In this document: positions 25,489-33,827 of the stretch, piece after piece
How the letters are laid out: each line of letters begins with the position of its first letter
Numbering within the stretch: the first letter of the stretch is position 1
DNA from: JAKZVK01 sp965248255
GTDB lineage: Bacteria; Acidobacteriota; Terriglobia; Bryobacterales; UBA6623
Length of the DNA stretch: 64,000 nucleotides
Direction of reading: 5' to 3'
Assembly: GCA_965248255.1 (NCBI GenBank)
Contig: CBDFIW010000003.1
Coordinates: 434,001 to 498,000, forward strand
Notes under the pieces: model-generated
The model's database searches: none
What the model was told of the DNA's origin: nothing
What the model saw: only the letters and a program-made list of their open reading frames with translations
Program-made: the position numbers and the translations under genes

Positions 25489-26664
25489 CTAGGCGCGGTT
25501 GCCGCTGCCCCAGGCCGAGGTGAAGAGTTCCCCTTCGATAAAGCGATTGGGCCGGAAGGCGTGGATGTCTATTTGTGGCTGGTTGCCCGCGATCATGTCA
25601 CTCAAAGACTCGGCAATCGGCGGCCCCAACTTGAAGCCGTGCCCGCTGCCACCGAAGGCCGCGTAGTATCCGTCAAGACCCGGCTCCGGACCCACCAGCG
25701 GATGCCAATCGTCCGTGATCGCGTACATGGATGCCCACCCTTTCACATAGTCTTGATCACGAAGGGTCGGCATCCTCCGATAGAGCCCATCCTCGATTCG
25801 CGCTCGCTGCTTGGCGTCAATCTCAGGATCATAGTCGTCGATATCGAGCGGCTCGACCTCTTTGGGCGGGCCCAGGCCTGACAGGACTTGATCGTCACCT
25901 TGCGGCCGAATGTAAACCTGGAGGTTCGGGTCCGCGATGACGGGAAAAGTCCCGAAGTCCGGTGGCCGCCGCACGACTATATCGGTCTCACGGCTCCATC
26001 GCAGTGAGTAGTTCAAGCCGATGGTCAGCCCCAGGGCTCGGCCCCAGCCGCCGGCCGCGTTGACGGCAACCCCGGTTTCGATTGTTCCCTGGTCAGTCTC
26101 GACACCCGTCACCCGATTTCCATCCAAGCGAATACTTGTGGCACTGACGCCTTCGTAAGCCTGTAGTCCCCAGTCCTTCGCGCTAGCCACCAGATTCTGG
26201 GTCGTCTTGGTCGGATCGACGTACCCGGAAAGGGGTTCGTAGATACCAAAAATCACGTCGTCGACGTTGATCTGCGGGGCCAACTCTTTGATCTGCGCTC
26301 TTGAAACCCTCTCCGCTACGACCCCGGCGGGTCTCTCGATCTGAAGCAATTGCTCGCCGGTGGGAGACGCCTTCTCCTCAAAGATGCAGCAATACCCGAT
26401 TCGCCGAAACTCGCAGTCTCCGCCAAGCTCCTCCGCGGCGTTCTCGAACATCGACCGTGCCCGCAGGGCAAGCTGTAGCGTCAGGGGGTTCGAGTAGAAT
26501 GTTCGTACGATGGCGGCCGAGTGGCCTGTGCTCACAGCCGCCAGTCTACCTTTTTCCAGGAGAACTACCTTCCCGAACTTCTTCTTAGCTAGGAAATGGG
26601 CCGTGGCGGCTCCCATGATGCCGCCGCCGATGACGACGGCGTCTGCTGTCTTATCCATTTTCAA
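25489..26664 (-). CDS. FAD-dependent oxidoreductase, sarcosine/amino-acid oxidase (DAO) family, copy 2
   Basis: The protein is 391 aa. The Rossmann dinucleotide motif GGGIMGAATAHFLAKK lies near residue 14. The middle conserved segment is VAVNAAGGWGRALG, and the C-terminal DAO pattern is DDWHPLVGPEPGLDGYYAAFGGSGHGFKLGP. It is similar in length and ending (SGHGFK) to the gene at 323-1492. Family members oxidise sarcosine-like N-methyl amines or amino acids. The ATG overlaps the upstream gene's stop by 4 bp (26661-26664), so translation is coupled to a secreted protein of unknown function. The divergent partner across the promoter region is a ceramidase-like hydrolase, the same pairing of families as at the left edge. 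Confidence 0.85.
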   Translation of the reverse strand: MKMDKTADAVVIGGGIMGAATAHFLAKKKFGKVVLLEKGRLAAVSTGHSAAIVRTFYSNPLTLQLALRARSMFENAAEELGGDCEFRRIGYCCIFEEKASPTGEQLLQIERPAGVVAERVSRAQIKELAPQINVDDVIFGIYEPLSGYVDPTKTTQNLVASAKDWGLQAYEGVSATSIRLDGNRVTGVETDQGTIETGVAVNAAGGWGRALGLTIGLNYSLRWSRETDIVVRRPPDFGTFPVIADPNLQVYIRPQGDDQVLSGLGPPKEVEPLDIDDYDPEIDAKQRARIEDGLYRRMPTLRDQDYVKGWASMYAITDDWHPLVGPEPGLDGYYAAFGGSGHGFKLGPPIAESLSDMIAGNQPQIDIHAFRPNRFIEGELFTSAWGSGNRA

Positions 26665-27575
26665 TTCCTTCCTGCCGGTTCGTTGGAAGATTCCTTCAGA
26701 TCAGGTGGGGTGAAGTCGGGCCGGTAACCTAGTTTCTCGAATCGTTCAAAGAGTTCCTCGACCCTCGACCCGAAAAGAATCACGCCTCGGCGCACCCTCG
26801 CCTCGCCGGGAGCAAGATCCCCGAAGAACGGGATCGAGTGCATGCAGTGGTGACTGTCGGAGTTCTGCATTAGCCCGATGGAGTGCTCGTATCCGATGCC
26901 GACCGCACCTCTCCCGTCGGATGCCTCGGTAGCGACCAGCGCCTCGGTGGGCCTGGTTTCGCTGCGTCCCCAAAAGTATTCCCAAGTTCGCACTCGCCGT
27001 GCTTGGTACCACAACGGTTCAAAGGCGTACATCGCTCGGACACGCTGCGTCCTGTCGGTTTCGGACAGGCGAACAAGCCCATGAGCCGTTCGGATGAAGG
27101 TTCTGGAGGCATCGTTGTCGATGAATCGCTCCGTTTGATGTTGGAAGTCGCCACCATCGCTCCAAGCCTGTCGCAGGGGCTCGGAGGTGAGATTCTCGAG
27201 CTCGATCGATAGATCGATCCTGTCCCTTGAGGGAAGCATCCGCGCCGTGAGACCGATCCCTGACTTGATGGGGAAACCTCGCCGGTCCACTTTCTCCGAA
27301 GCATTCTTAATCCACTGCTTGGATGCCTTCCAGGCATAACGAATCTCACCGTTCGCCTGCGTTTTCCACTCCGCCGAGATCGGGTACCAAACCAGGTAGA
27401 ACGCGTCACCGGTGCCAATGGCCTCGGGGAATTGAATCTTCCAAGTTGCTTCGAGCCCAGGGTGCGTGATGATGACCCACTGTTTGCCTTCTGTTCGCAG
27501 CACCGGAACGTCTGATGCGAGGAGCGCCGGAGCAAGAACTAGGGTGGCAAGCAATCGCCTTTCGAAAGCCGTCAT
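26661..27575 (-). CDS. secreted protein of unknown function
   Basis: The protein is 304 aa from ATG 27575; the longer frame upstream would run across the divergent gene's leader. The N-terminus LLATLVLAPALLASDVP looks like a signal peptide. The rest is rich in beta-type segments with many Trp and charged residues (WVIITHPGLEATWKIQFPEA, RTWEYFWGRSETRPT, SIGLMQNSDSHHCMHSIPFF). I do not recognise the family. Its size and sequence rhythm would fit a beta-sandwich such as a sugar-mutarotase fold, but no motif proves it. It is translationally coupled (4-bp overlap) to the FAD oxidoreductase, which suggests a joint role. Confidence 0.7.
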   Translation of the reverse strand: MTAFERRLLATLVLAPALLASDVPVLRTEGKQWVIITHPGLEATWKIQFPEAIGTGDAFYLVWYPISAEWKTQANGEIRYAWKASKQWIKNASEKVDRRGFPIKSGIGLTARMLPSRDRIDLSIELENLTSEPLRQAWSDGGDFQHQTERFIDNDASRTFIRTAHGLVRLSETDRTQRVRAMYAFEPLWYQARRVRTWEYFWGRSETRPTEALVATEASDGRGAVGIGYEHSIGLMQNSDSHHCMHSIPFFGDLAPGEARVRRGVILFGSRVEELFERFEKLGYRPDFTPPDLKESSNEPAGRN

Positions 27576-27621
27576 TGTTGACTCCGTGGGTCTTCCCCCG
27601 TCTCTGATCGTCGCGCGACGG

Positions 27622-27650
27622 TTGCTTCGACGCACGGAACATTGTACACT
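27622..27650 (+). promoter_or_regulatory. candidate sigma-70-type promoter for the hydantoinase operon
   Basis: TTGCTT (27622-27627) and TACACT (27645-27650) are separated by 17 bp. The ATG of the first operon gene is about 32 bp downstream of the -10-like box. The 106-bp region is shared with the divergent minus-strand gene at 27575. Confidence 0.4.
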
Positions 27651-27681
27651 GCGCGCTTGCGATGAGCCAGGACATGGAAAA

Positions 27682-29076
27682 ATGGCACTCCAAGCAGGCT
27701 TCGGCCGTACGTTGATCAACCCTCCGCTGAACATCCCTTCCGGGACCTGGATGGCCCAGAAGCACGTCCGCGCCGAAGGACTGGACATGGACCTGCGGGC
27801 TACGGCTCTCATTCTCAGCGATGGCCCGTTGTCGGTAGCGCTCATCGACCTGGACATGTGCTTCCTCTCGGACAACCAGGCCGCGGCGATTCGACAAGCG
27901 GTTCACGAGAGCACAGGCATTCCACCAGAGAAAGTTCTGCCGTTCTGCAGCCACACTCACGCCGGGCCTGTGATCCTGGAAACCTACCGGGGAGAAGGTG
28001 AAGACCAAGTCACCAGCTATGTCGAACTGCTTCCGCATTTGATAGCGGGCGCCGCCGCTCAGGCCGTCAAGTCGCAACAGCCCGTGCGTGTCGAGGCAGG
28101 CTGCGGACACTCCGACATTGGCGTAAACCGCGACCTGCGCCTGCCGGACGGGCGTATCATCACGGGTTGCAATCCCGACGGTTTCTGCGATCGTGACGTC
28201 GGCGTCATGCGGTTTGACAGTCTTGACGGTGAGCCGGTGGGGTCCATTCTCAACTACGCCGCTCATCCAACGACGCTCGGCCCAGGCAACAAGCTGGTCA
28301 GCCCGGATTATCCCGGCAGTGCGCGGCAGATCGTCGAGCAGGTAACTGGCGCACCCTGTTTCTTCCTTCAGGGCGCCTCCGGAAACATGGGGCCTGTGGA
28401 GACCTTCGTTGCTGACGCCGCGGTAGCAAGGCGGCTGGGCACACGCCTCGGCCTCGAGGCAGCCCGCGTCTTTCTCACGCTGGATACTCGCCCCGTCGAG
28501 AGGCGCTTGAAGGATGTCATCGCCTCGGGCGCTCCTCTCGCGAATTATGAGGACGTACCGGTCGACGCTCCGACTCCGCGCTTGAAGCTGGCCACGGAGT
28601 ACGTCGATTTGCCGGTGCGTTCACCGATGCCCGATGTATACGAGAAAGCGCCCGAGCAGTTGGCCGAGTGGAACGCCAGGCTGTCGGAGCTCGAAGCCAG
28701 CAACGGAGAGGCCAAAGACATTGCGGTCGCGCTGCAGCAGGTGACGCGCCTCGCCCTCAGGGCGGACCGCATGATTCGCTACCGTTCGAAGCCGAGCTTG
28801 GCGGTCGAGACACAGGCGATCCGTCTTGGCGATACCGCCATCGTGGCGGTTGGCGGTGAACCGTACAGCGAGATCGGCGTGGCGGTCAAAAAGAACTCGC
28901 CCTTCCCGAAAAAGACACTGGTCGCCGGCTATCTCGGTGGAGACATGATGTACATCCCCACCGCCGAAGTTTTCGATTACGACCCGCCCCCCATGGAAGT
29001 CGACAACTCGCCCTACACACCGGAAGCGGAAGAAATCATTACCGGCCATCTCACCCGCCTGTTGGAGAGTCTTTGA
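27682..29076 (+). CDS. neutral/alkaline non-lysosomal ceramidase-family hydrolase
   Basis: The protein is 464 aa from ATG 27682. The start is placed so the chain begins MALQAGFGRTLINPP, matching the family's 'AGFGR.DITPP'-like opening. Putative zinc ligands are in FCSHTHAGPVILE and LNYAAHPTTLGPGN. FFLQGASGNMGP occupies the place of the ceramidase GDVSPN nucleophile loop. The C-terminus GYLGGDMMYIPTAEVF matches the family's 'GY..GY.PT' end. It lacks a signal peptide and the usual C-terminal Ig-like domain, so it is a short cytoplasmic form. True ceramidase activity is doubtful; amide hydrolysis of another substrate fits the operon better. It overlaps the following MFS gene by 4 bp. Confidence 0.8.
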   Translation: MALQAGFGRTLINPPLNIPSGTWMAQKHVRAEGLDMDLRATALILSDGPLSVALIDLDMCFLSDNQAAAIRQAVHESTGIPPEKVLPFCSHTHAGPVILETYRGEGEDQVTSYVELLPHLIAGAAAQAVKSQQPVRVEAGCGHSDIGVNRDLRLPDGRIITGCNPDGFCDRDVGVMRFDSLDGEPVGSILNYAAHPTTLGPGNKLVSPDYPGSARQIVEQVTGAPCFFLQGASGNMGPVETFVADAAVARRLGTRLGLEAARVFLTLDTRPVERRLKDVIASGAPLANYEDVPVDAPTPRLKLATEYVDLPVRSPMPDVYEKAPEQLAEWNARLSELEASNGEAKDIAVALQQVTRLALRADRMIRYRSKPSLAVETQAIRLGDTAIVAVGGEPYSEIGVAVKKNSPFPKKTLVAGYLGGDMMYIPTAEVFDYDPPPMEVDNSPYTPEAEEIITGHLTRLLESL

Positions 29077-30371
29077 CCTCCGAGCCAACCCAATCGCGGC
29101 CCGAATCCAAGGGCCCAGGCTTCGACCGCACGCAGTGGCTCGTGGCGTCCCTGTTGTTCGCCATGCTGTTCCTGAACTACGTGGATCGACTTGTGCTGTC
29201 CGTACTGGCGCCGATCATGCGGGACGAAATTGGTCTGAGCCAAACCGACTATGCATGGGCCGTGAACGCTTTCCTGCTCTCCTACGCGGTCATGTATTTC
29301 GGGTCTGGGGTGATCCTCGACCGGATCGGATCGCGGAAGGGTCTGACTCTGTTCGTGGCTTTGTGGTCGCTGGCGAGTGCCTTGCACGCAAGCGTACGAG
29401 GGTTCCTGGATCTGGCCTTCTTCCGCTTTCTTCTTGGCATGACCGAGCCCGGCGGCTGGACGGGAGCCGTCAAGACCGTGTCGGAGCGCTTCAATGCAGC
29501 CCAGCGCGCCATTGCGACCGGAATCTTCAGCACCGGGGCCAGCATTGCCACCATGGTGTCGCCCCCGCTGGTCGTCTACCTTCGCAACCGCTGGGGCTGG
29601 CGGCTGGCGTTCTTGATTCCAAGCTGCGCCGGCTTTCTTTGGTTGCCTTTTTGGCTTAAAGTGACCCGGCGTCCCGCTTTGGATCCCGCCTCCGCGGACC
29701 GCGGAGCCGGCTTCAGTCGCGCCCAGCTCAAGCTGCTCGGAAACCGTCGCGTGCTCGCTTACGTTCTGGCTCGGTTCTTCGGCGATTTTTCCGGCTACTT
29801 CCCTCTGTTCTGGATGCCGGATTATCTGATCAGCCACAAGGGATTCAGTTTCACCATGATGGGCCGGCTCGCCTGGATTCCGTTTTTCTTTAACGACCTC
29901 GGGCCGCTCTCTGGCGGCTTCGCATCCAACCGTCTGATCCGTAAAGGCAAACCCGCCGTGTTTTCGAGAAAGCTGATCATGACGTTGGCGGCGGTGTTGG
30001 TGGCAGCCGGTGCGCTGTTTAACGAGGCCACCAGCACGGTAGGTATTTTGGCGGCACTAAGTATCTCCACTTTCGGGGTGGGCGTGTGGGCTGGGAACCT
30101 GCACACCTTGCCGAACGATGCCTTTCCTCGCAACATGGTCGCGACGGTCCATGGCTTGGCGGGCTCGGCGGGGGCTGTTGGCGGCATGATATTCAACACC
30201 ATGGTGGGGTACTGGAGCGCAGCCGGCTCGTACGCGGCCGTCTTCACTCTTTGGGCGATACTCGAACCGCTGGGGCTCATCGGCATGTGGCTATGGTTGT
30301 CCGAACCCCCGACCAATACGAGTGATCCGCAAACAGGCCCACAAGGCGGCGAGGTCGGCGATGCCTCGTGA
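29073..30371 (+). CDS. MFS transporter, anion:cation symporter (hexuronate/phthalate-like) type
   Basis: The protein is 432 aa with 12 predicted hydrophobic segments. The first is WLVASLLFAMLFLNYVDRLV, carrying the family's N-Y-x-D-R signature. The loop between segments 2 and 3 is GVILDRIGSRKGLTLF, the classic GxxxDRxGxR motif. The start is TTG at 29073, overlapping the TGA of the ceramidase-like gene. Transporters of this type import organic anions or uptake substrates such as hexuronates and tartrate. Here it is embedded in a hydantoinase operon, so an amide or cyclic imide is a plausible cargo. It overlaps the first hydantoinase B gene by 11 bp. Confidence 0.88.
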   Translation: MTSEPTQSRPESKGPGFDRTQWLVASLLFAMLFLNYVDRLVLSVLAPIMRDEIGLSQTDYAWAVNAFLLSYAVMYFGSGVILDRIGSRKGLTLFVALWSLASALHASVRGFLDLAFFRFLLGMTEPGGWTGAVKTVSERFNAAQRAIATGIFSTGASIATMVSPPLVVYLRNRWGWRLAFLIPSCAGFLWLPFWLKVTRRPALDPASADRGAGFSRAQLKLLGNRRVLAYVLARFFGDFSGYFPLFWMPDYLISHKGFSFTMMGRLAWIPFFFNDLGPLSGGFASNRLIRKGKPAVFSRKLIMTLAAVLVAAGALFNEATSTVGILAALSISTFGVGVWAGNLHTLPNDAFPRNMVATVHGLAGSAGAVGGMIFNTMVGYWSAAGSYAAVFTLWAILEPLGLIGMWLWLSEPPTNTSDPQTGPQGGEVGDAS

Positions 30372-32118
30372 GTCAACGAGTGATCCCATCCTCTTTGAAG
30401 TCATCCGGAACGCTTTGGTCGAGGCGACGGAAGAGATGTCGGTCTCTCTCCAGAGGACGGCCTACTCGACCAACATCAAGACGCGCCTCGATTACTCGTG
30501 CGCTTTCGTCGATGCCCAAGGCAGGATGGTCGCGCAGGCATTCTGCCAACCCGCACACCTAGTGACGATCGGCCGCATTGTTCCTCGAGCGGTGCGCGAG
30601 TACGGCAGTGGGTCGCTAGAGCCCGGCGACGGCTTGCTGGTCAATGACCCCCACCGCCAGGGGAGCCATCTCAACGACGTCTTCCTCATTTCGCCCTTCT
30701 TCTACGAAGGAGATCTGATCGGCTACGTCACCAATGTCTGCCATCACGTGGACGTCGGGGGAGGGGCCCCCGCCAGCATCGGCGTCTTCCGAGAAATCTA
30801 TCAAGAAGGTTTTGTTCTTCCGGTCGTGAAGTTTCTCTCTCGCGGTGAGATTGTGGAAGATGTCCTGAAGATGTTTCTCGCGAATGTGCGGGCAAGGAAG
30901 GAAGTTGCGGGCGACCTACGCGCGCAGGTCGCCGCCAACAAGATCGGCATTCGCAGTTTGACTCACTTGATTGAACGTCACGGCGTCAACACCTTCAAGT
31001 TTCACATCGACAGGCTGATCGAGTACACCGAGCAGCGTACACGCGCGGTGGTTCGCAAGCTGCCACAGGGAACTTGGGAAGCGGAAGGCTCGCTGGACAA
31101 CGATGGCATCACCGACCAGCCCGTGCACTTGAAGGCGCGCGTCACGATTGAGGGTGATGAGCTAACCTTCGATTTCACCGGATCGGACCTGCAACGACCC
31201 GCTCCGATGAACTGCAACCTGACGCAAACTTTCACGGCCTGCGTGTACGTGCTGAAGTGCCTTGCGGATCCTGACATCCCGCTGAATGAAGGTTTCTATC
31301 GCCCGATCCACGTCATCGCCCCGGAAGGATCGGCGGTGAACCCGAAGCCGCCTACGGCCATCGTGGGAGGTTGGGAGGTGAATGCCCGTTTGTGCGAGAT
31401 AATCTTCAAGGCCCTCTCTACCCCAATGCCGGAGAAGGTCCCGGCCGGCACCAAGGGGATGATTTGCCAGATCGGCTTCGGAGGGCGCGACCCGCGCACC
31501 GGCGAGTACTACTGCTTCTACGAGACCATGGCCGGCGGCTACGGAGGCCGAATTAGTTCGGATGGGCCTGACGCTGTGCAGACGCACGTCCAGAACACGC
31601 AAAACGCGCCCGTCGAAGAGACGGAGTTGAACTATCCGGTGCGCATCAATCAATACAGCCTGATACCAGACTCCGAAGGACCGGGCCGCTTTCGTGGCGG
31701 CCTCGGCCTCCGCCGCGAGTACGCGTTCGTCGACCACGAGCCGGTCTTTACGATCCTGGCCGACCGAACTCGATTTCCTCCGTGGGGTCTTTTCGAAGGG
31801 CAGGCCGGCAAGCGGGCACGATACGTGCTGATCTCGAACGGATCGGAAAAGGATCTGGGGTCAAAGGCGACAGTGTCGGTGCCGACGGGTAGTGTTGTCC
31901 GCTTGGAGACCTGTGGCGGCGGAGGGTACGGTCCGCCCTGGGAACGCGATCCGAAGCTCGTCCTCCAGGATGTGCGTCGGCGAAACGTGAGCGCGGCTCG
32001 GGCCAACGACCAGTACGGAGTGGCATTCGATCCCAGCCTCAGCGCTGTCGACATCGACGAAACAGAGAAGCTCCGGAGCAAGCTCAAATGCAGCTCGACC
32101 CCATCCTCTTCGAAGTGA
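30361..32118 (+). CDS. hyuB: hydantoinase B / oxoprolinase B-subunit family protein, paralogue 1
   Basis: The protein is 585 aa starting MPRESTSDPILFEVIRNALV. HyuB-family blocks are present: RLDYSCAFVDAQGRMVAQAF, LLVNDPHRQGSHLNDVFLI, NVCHHVDVGGGAPAS, MNCNLTQTFTACVYVLK and SDSEGPGRFRGGLG-type SDGPDAVQTH. With HyuA it forms ATP-dependent cyclic-amide hydrolases (5-oxoprolinase, N-methylhydantoinase) or related acetone-carboxylase-like enzymes. It is followed, with 31 bp of overlap, by a second HyuB that is roughly 80% identical by eye. The first ~65 residues after the start region are identical, although the codons differ. Both lie upstream of one HyuA. Substrate unknown. Confidence 0.9.
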   Translation: MPRESTSDPILFEVIRNALVEATEEMSVSLQRTAYSTNIKTRLDYSCAFVDAQGRMVAQAFCQPAHLVTIGRIVPRAVREYGSGSLEPGDGLLVNDPHRQGSHLNDVFLISPFFYEGDLIGYVTNVCHHVDVGGGAPASIGVFREIYQEGFVLPVVKFLSRGEIVEDVLKMFLANVRARKEVAGDLRAQVAANKIGIRSLTHLIERHGVNTFKFHIDRLIEYTEQRTRAVVRKLPQGTWEAEGSLDNDGITDQPVHLKARVTIEGDELTFDFTGSDLQRPAPMNCNLTQTFTACVYVLKCLADPDIPLNEGFYRPIHVIAPEGSAVNPKPPTAIVGGWEVNARLCEIIFKALSTPMPEKVPAGTKGMICQIGFGGRDPRTGEYYCFYETMAGGYGGRISSDGPDAVQTHVQNTQNAPVEETELNYPVRINQYSLIPDSEGPGRFRGGLGLRREYAFVDHEPVFTILADRTRFPPWGLFEGQAGKRARYVLISNGSEKDLGSKATVSVPTGSVVRLETCGGGGYGPPWERDPKLVLQDVRRRNVSAARANDQYGVAFDPSLSAVDIDETEKLRSKLKCSSTPSSSK

Positions 32119-33827
32119 TTCGCAATGCCTTGGTCGAGGCGACAGAGGAGATGTCGGTCTCCCTGCAAAGGACCGCCTATTCGACCAACATCAAAACACG
32201 CCTGGACTATTCCTGCGCCTTCGTTGACGCACAAGGCCGCATGGTGGCCCAGGCGTTCTGTCAGCCCGCCCACCTGGTGACCATCGGCCGGCTCGTGCCC
32301 CGCGCCGTGGCCGAGTACGGCCAAGACAACCTGGGTCCGGGCGATGGGTTGCTAGTCAACGACCCTCATCGCCAGGGCAGCCACCTCAACGACATCTTTC
32401 TGATCACGCCTTTTTTCTACGAAGAAGAACTGATCGGCTACGTGGCAAACACTTGCCATCACGTTGACGTCGGCGGCGGGGCTCCGGCCAGCATCGGCGC
32501 CTTTCGGGAAATCTACCAGGAGGGCGTGGTCTTGCCTGTTGTTAAATTCCTGTCGCGCGGACAAGTCGTCGAAGACATCTTGAAAATGCTGCTGGCCAAC
32601 GTGCGAGCCAAGAAGGAGGTCGCCGGCGACTTGCGAGCGCAGGTCTCCGCCAATGACATCGGAATCAGGCGGCTGACTCATTTGTTTGACAGGCATGGCA
32701 CAAAGACGCTGCGGTTCTATATCGATAAGCTCATCGAATACAGCGAGCAAAGAACTCGCGCCGAAGTGCTCAAACTTCCCCAGGGAACTTTTGAGGCCGA
32801 AGGGTGCCTCGACGACAACGGCGTTACCGACGAACCGGTAAGGCTCAAGGCACGGGTCACTGTAACGGGCGACCACGTGTGCTTCGACTTCACGGGAACC
32901 GACGCGCAAAGAGCGGCGCCCATGAACTGCAACCTTACGCAGACGTTCACCGCGTGTGTCTATGTACTGAAGTGTCTCGTCGACCCCGATATTCCCCTGA
33001 ACGAGGGCTTCTACCAGCCGATCGAAGTTGTGGCGCCCGAGGGGTTGGCAGTGAATCCTCGGCCGCCGACGGCCATTGTCGGTGGCTGGGAGGTATGCTC
33101 CCGCCTCTGTGACATCCTCTTCAAAGCCTTCTCCGCGCCGCTGCCCGAGAGAGTCCCCGCTGGCACCAAGGCGATGATTTGCCACGCCGGTTTCGGAGGC
33201 CAGGACCCGCGCAGCGGAGAGTACTACTGTTTTCTCGAGACACTGGCAGGCGGGTATGGTGGCCGCTGCTCCTCCGACGGACCCGACGCCGTACAGACCC
33301 ATGCCCAGAACACCCAAAACGCTCCCGTCGAGGAGACCGAACTGAACTACCCCGTGCGCATCCCACGCTACAGCCTGGTGCCGGACTCCGAGGGACCGGG
33401 ACGTTTTCGCGGCGGGCTCGGCCTGTGCCGGGAGTACACATTCGTCGATCACGAGCCGATCTTCACGATCTTGGCCGACCGTGCTAAGTTTCCGCCGTGG
33501 GGGCTGTTCGGCGGACAGGAGGGCCTGCGGGCCAAGTACTCCCTGATCTCGAACGGTGTGGAGCGTGAGATCGGCTCGAAGACTACCGTGACTGTCGCAA
33601 AAGGCGACCTGCTGCGCATGGAGACCTGTGGCGGCGGCGGGTACGGCCCGCCCTGGGAGCGGGATCCGGAGTTGGTGCTCAGCGACGTTCGTGAGCGGAA
33701 AGTCAGTGCGGCCCGGGCCAGAGAATGCTATGGTGTGGCGATTAATTCGGGGGGTCTCGCAGTTGACTTGCAAGAAACCCGCCGCCTTCGGCGCGAACTA
33801 GAACGGAGCGCATCGTCTCATGAGTAA
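32088..33827 (+). CDS. hyuB: hydantoinase B / oxoprolinase B-subunit family protein, paralogue 2
   Basis: The protein is 579 aa starting MQLDPILFEVIRNALVEATE. It has the same domain layout as the preceding gene and highly conserved blocks (LLVNDPHRQGSHLNDIFLIT, CHHVDVGGGAPASIGAF, CGGGGYGPPWERDP). Differences cluster in the middle (for example QVSANDIGIRRLTH versus QVAANKIGIRSLTH) and the extreme C-terminus, which could alter substrate or partner contact. The start lies inside the 3' end of paralogue 1, and the gene overlaps hyuA by 8 bp. No stop or frameshift is seen. Synonymous divergence with strong protein conservation argues that both copies are maintained by selection. Confidence 0.9.
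   Translation: MQLDPILFEVIRNALVEATEEMSVSLQRTAYSTNIKTRLDYSCAFVDAQGRMVAQAFCQPAHLVTIGRLVPRAVAEYGQDNLGPGDGLLVNDPHRQGSHLNDIFLITPFFYEEELIGYVANTCHHVDVGGGAPASIGAFREIYQEGVVLPVVKFLSRGQVVEDILKMLLANVRAKKEVAGDLRAQVSANDIGIRRLTHLFDRHGTKTLRFYIDKLIEYSEQRTRAEVLKLPQGTFEAEGCLDDNGVTDEPVRLKARVTVTGDHVCFDFTGTDAQRAAPMNCNLTQTFTACVYVLKCLVDPDIPLNEGFYQPIEVVAPEGLAVNPRPPTAIVGGWEVCSRLCDILFKAFSAPLPERVPAGTKAMICHAGFGGQDPRSGEYYCFLETLAGGYGGRCSSDGPDAVQTHAQNTQNAPVEETELNYPVRIPRYSLVPDSEGPGRFRGGLGLCREYTFVDHEPIFTILADRAKFPPWGLFGGQEGLRAKYSLISNGVEREIGSKTTVTVAKGDLLRMETCGGGGYGPPWERDPELVLSDVRERKVSAARARECYGVAINSGGLAVDLQETRRLRRELERSASSHE

Noticed and set aside
32352..33773. 473-codon minus-strand frame antisense to hydantoinase B2
   Set aside because: No family motifs; the plus-strand frame has full HyuB conservation and overlapping operon starts.
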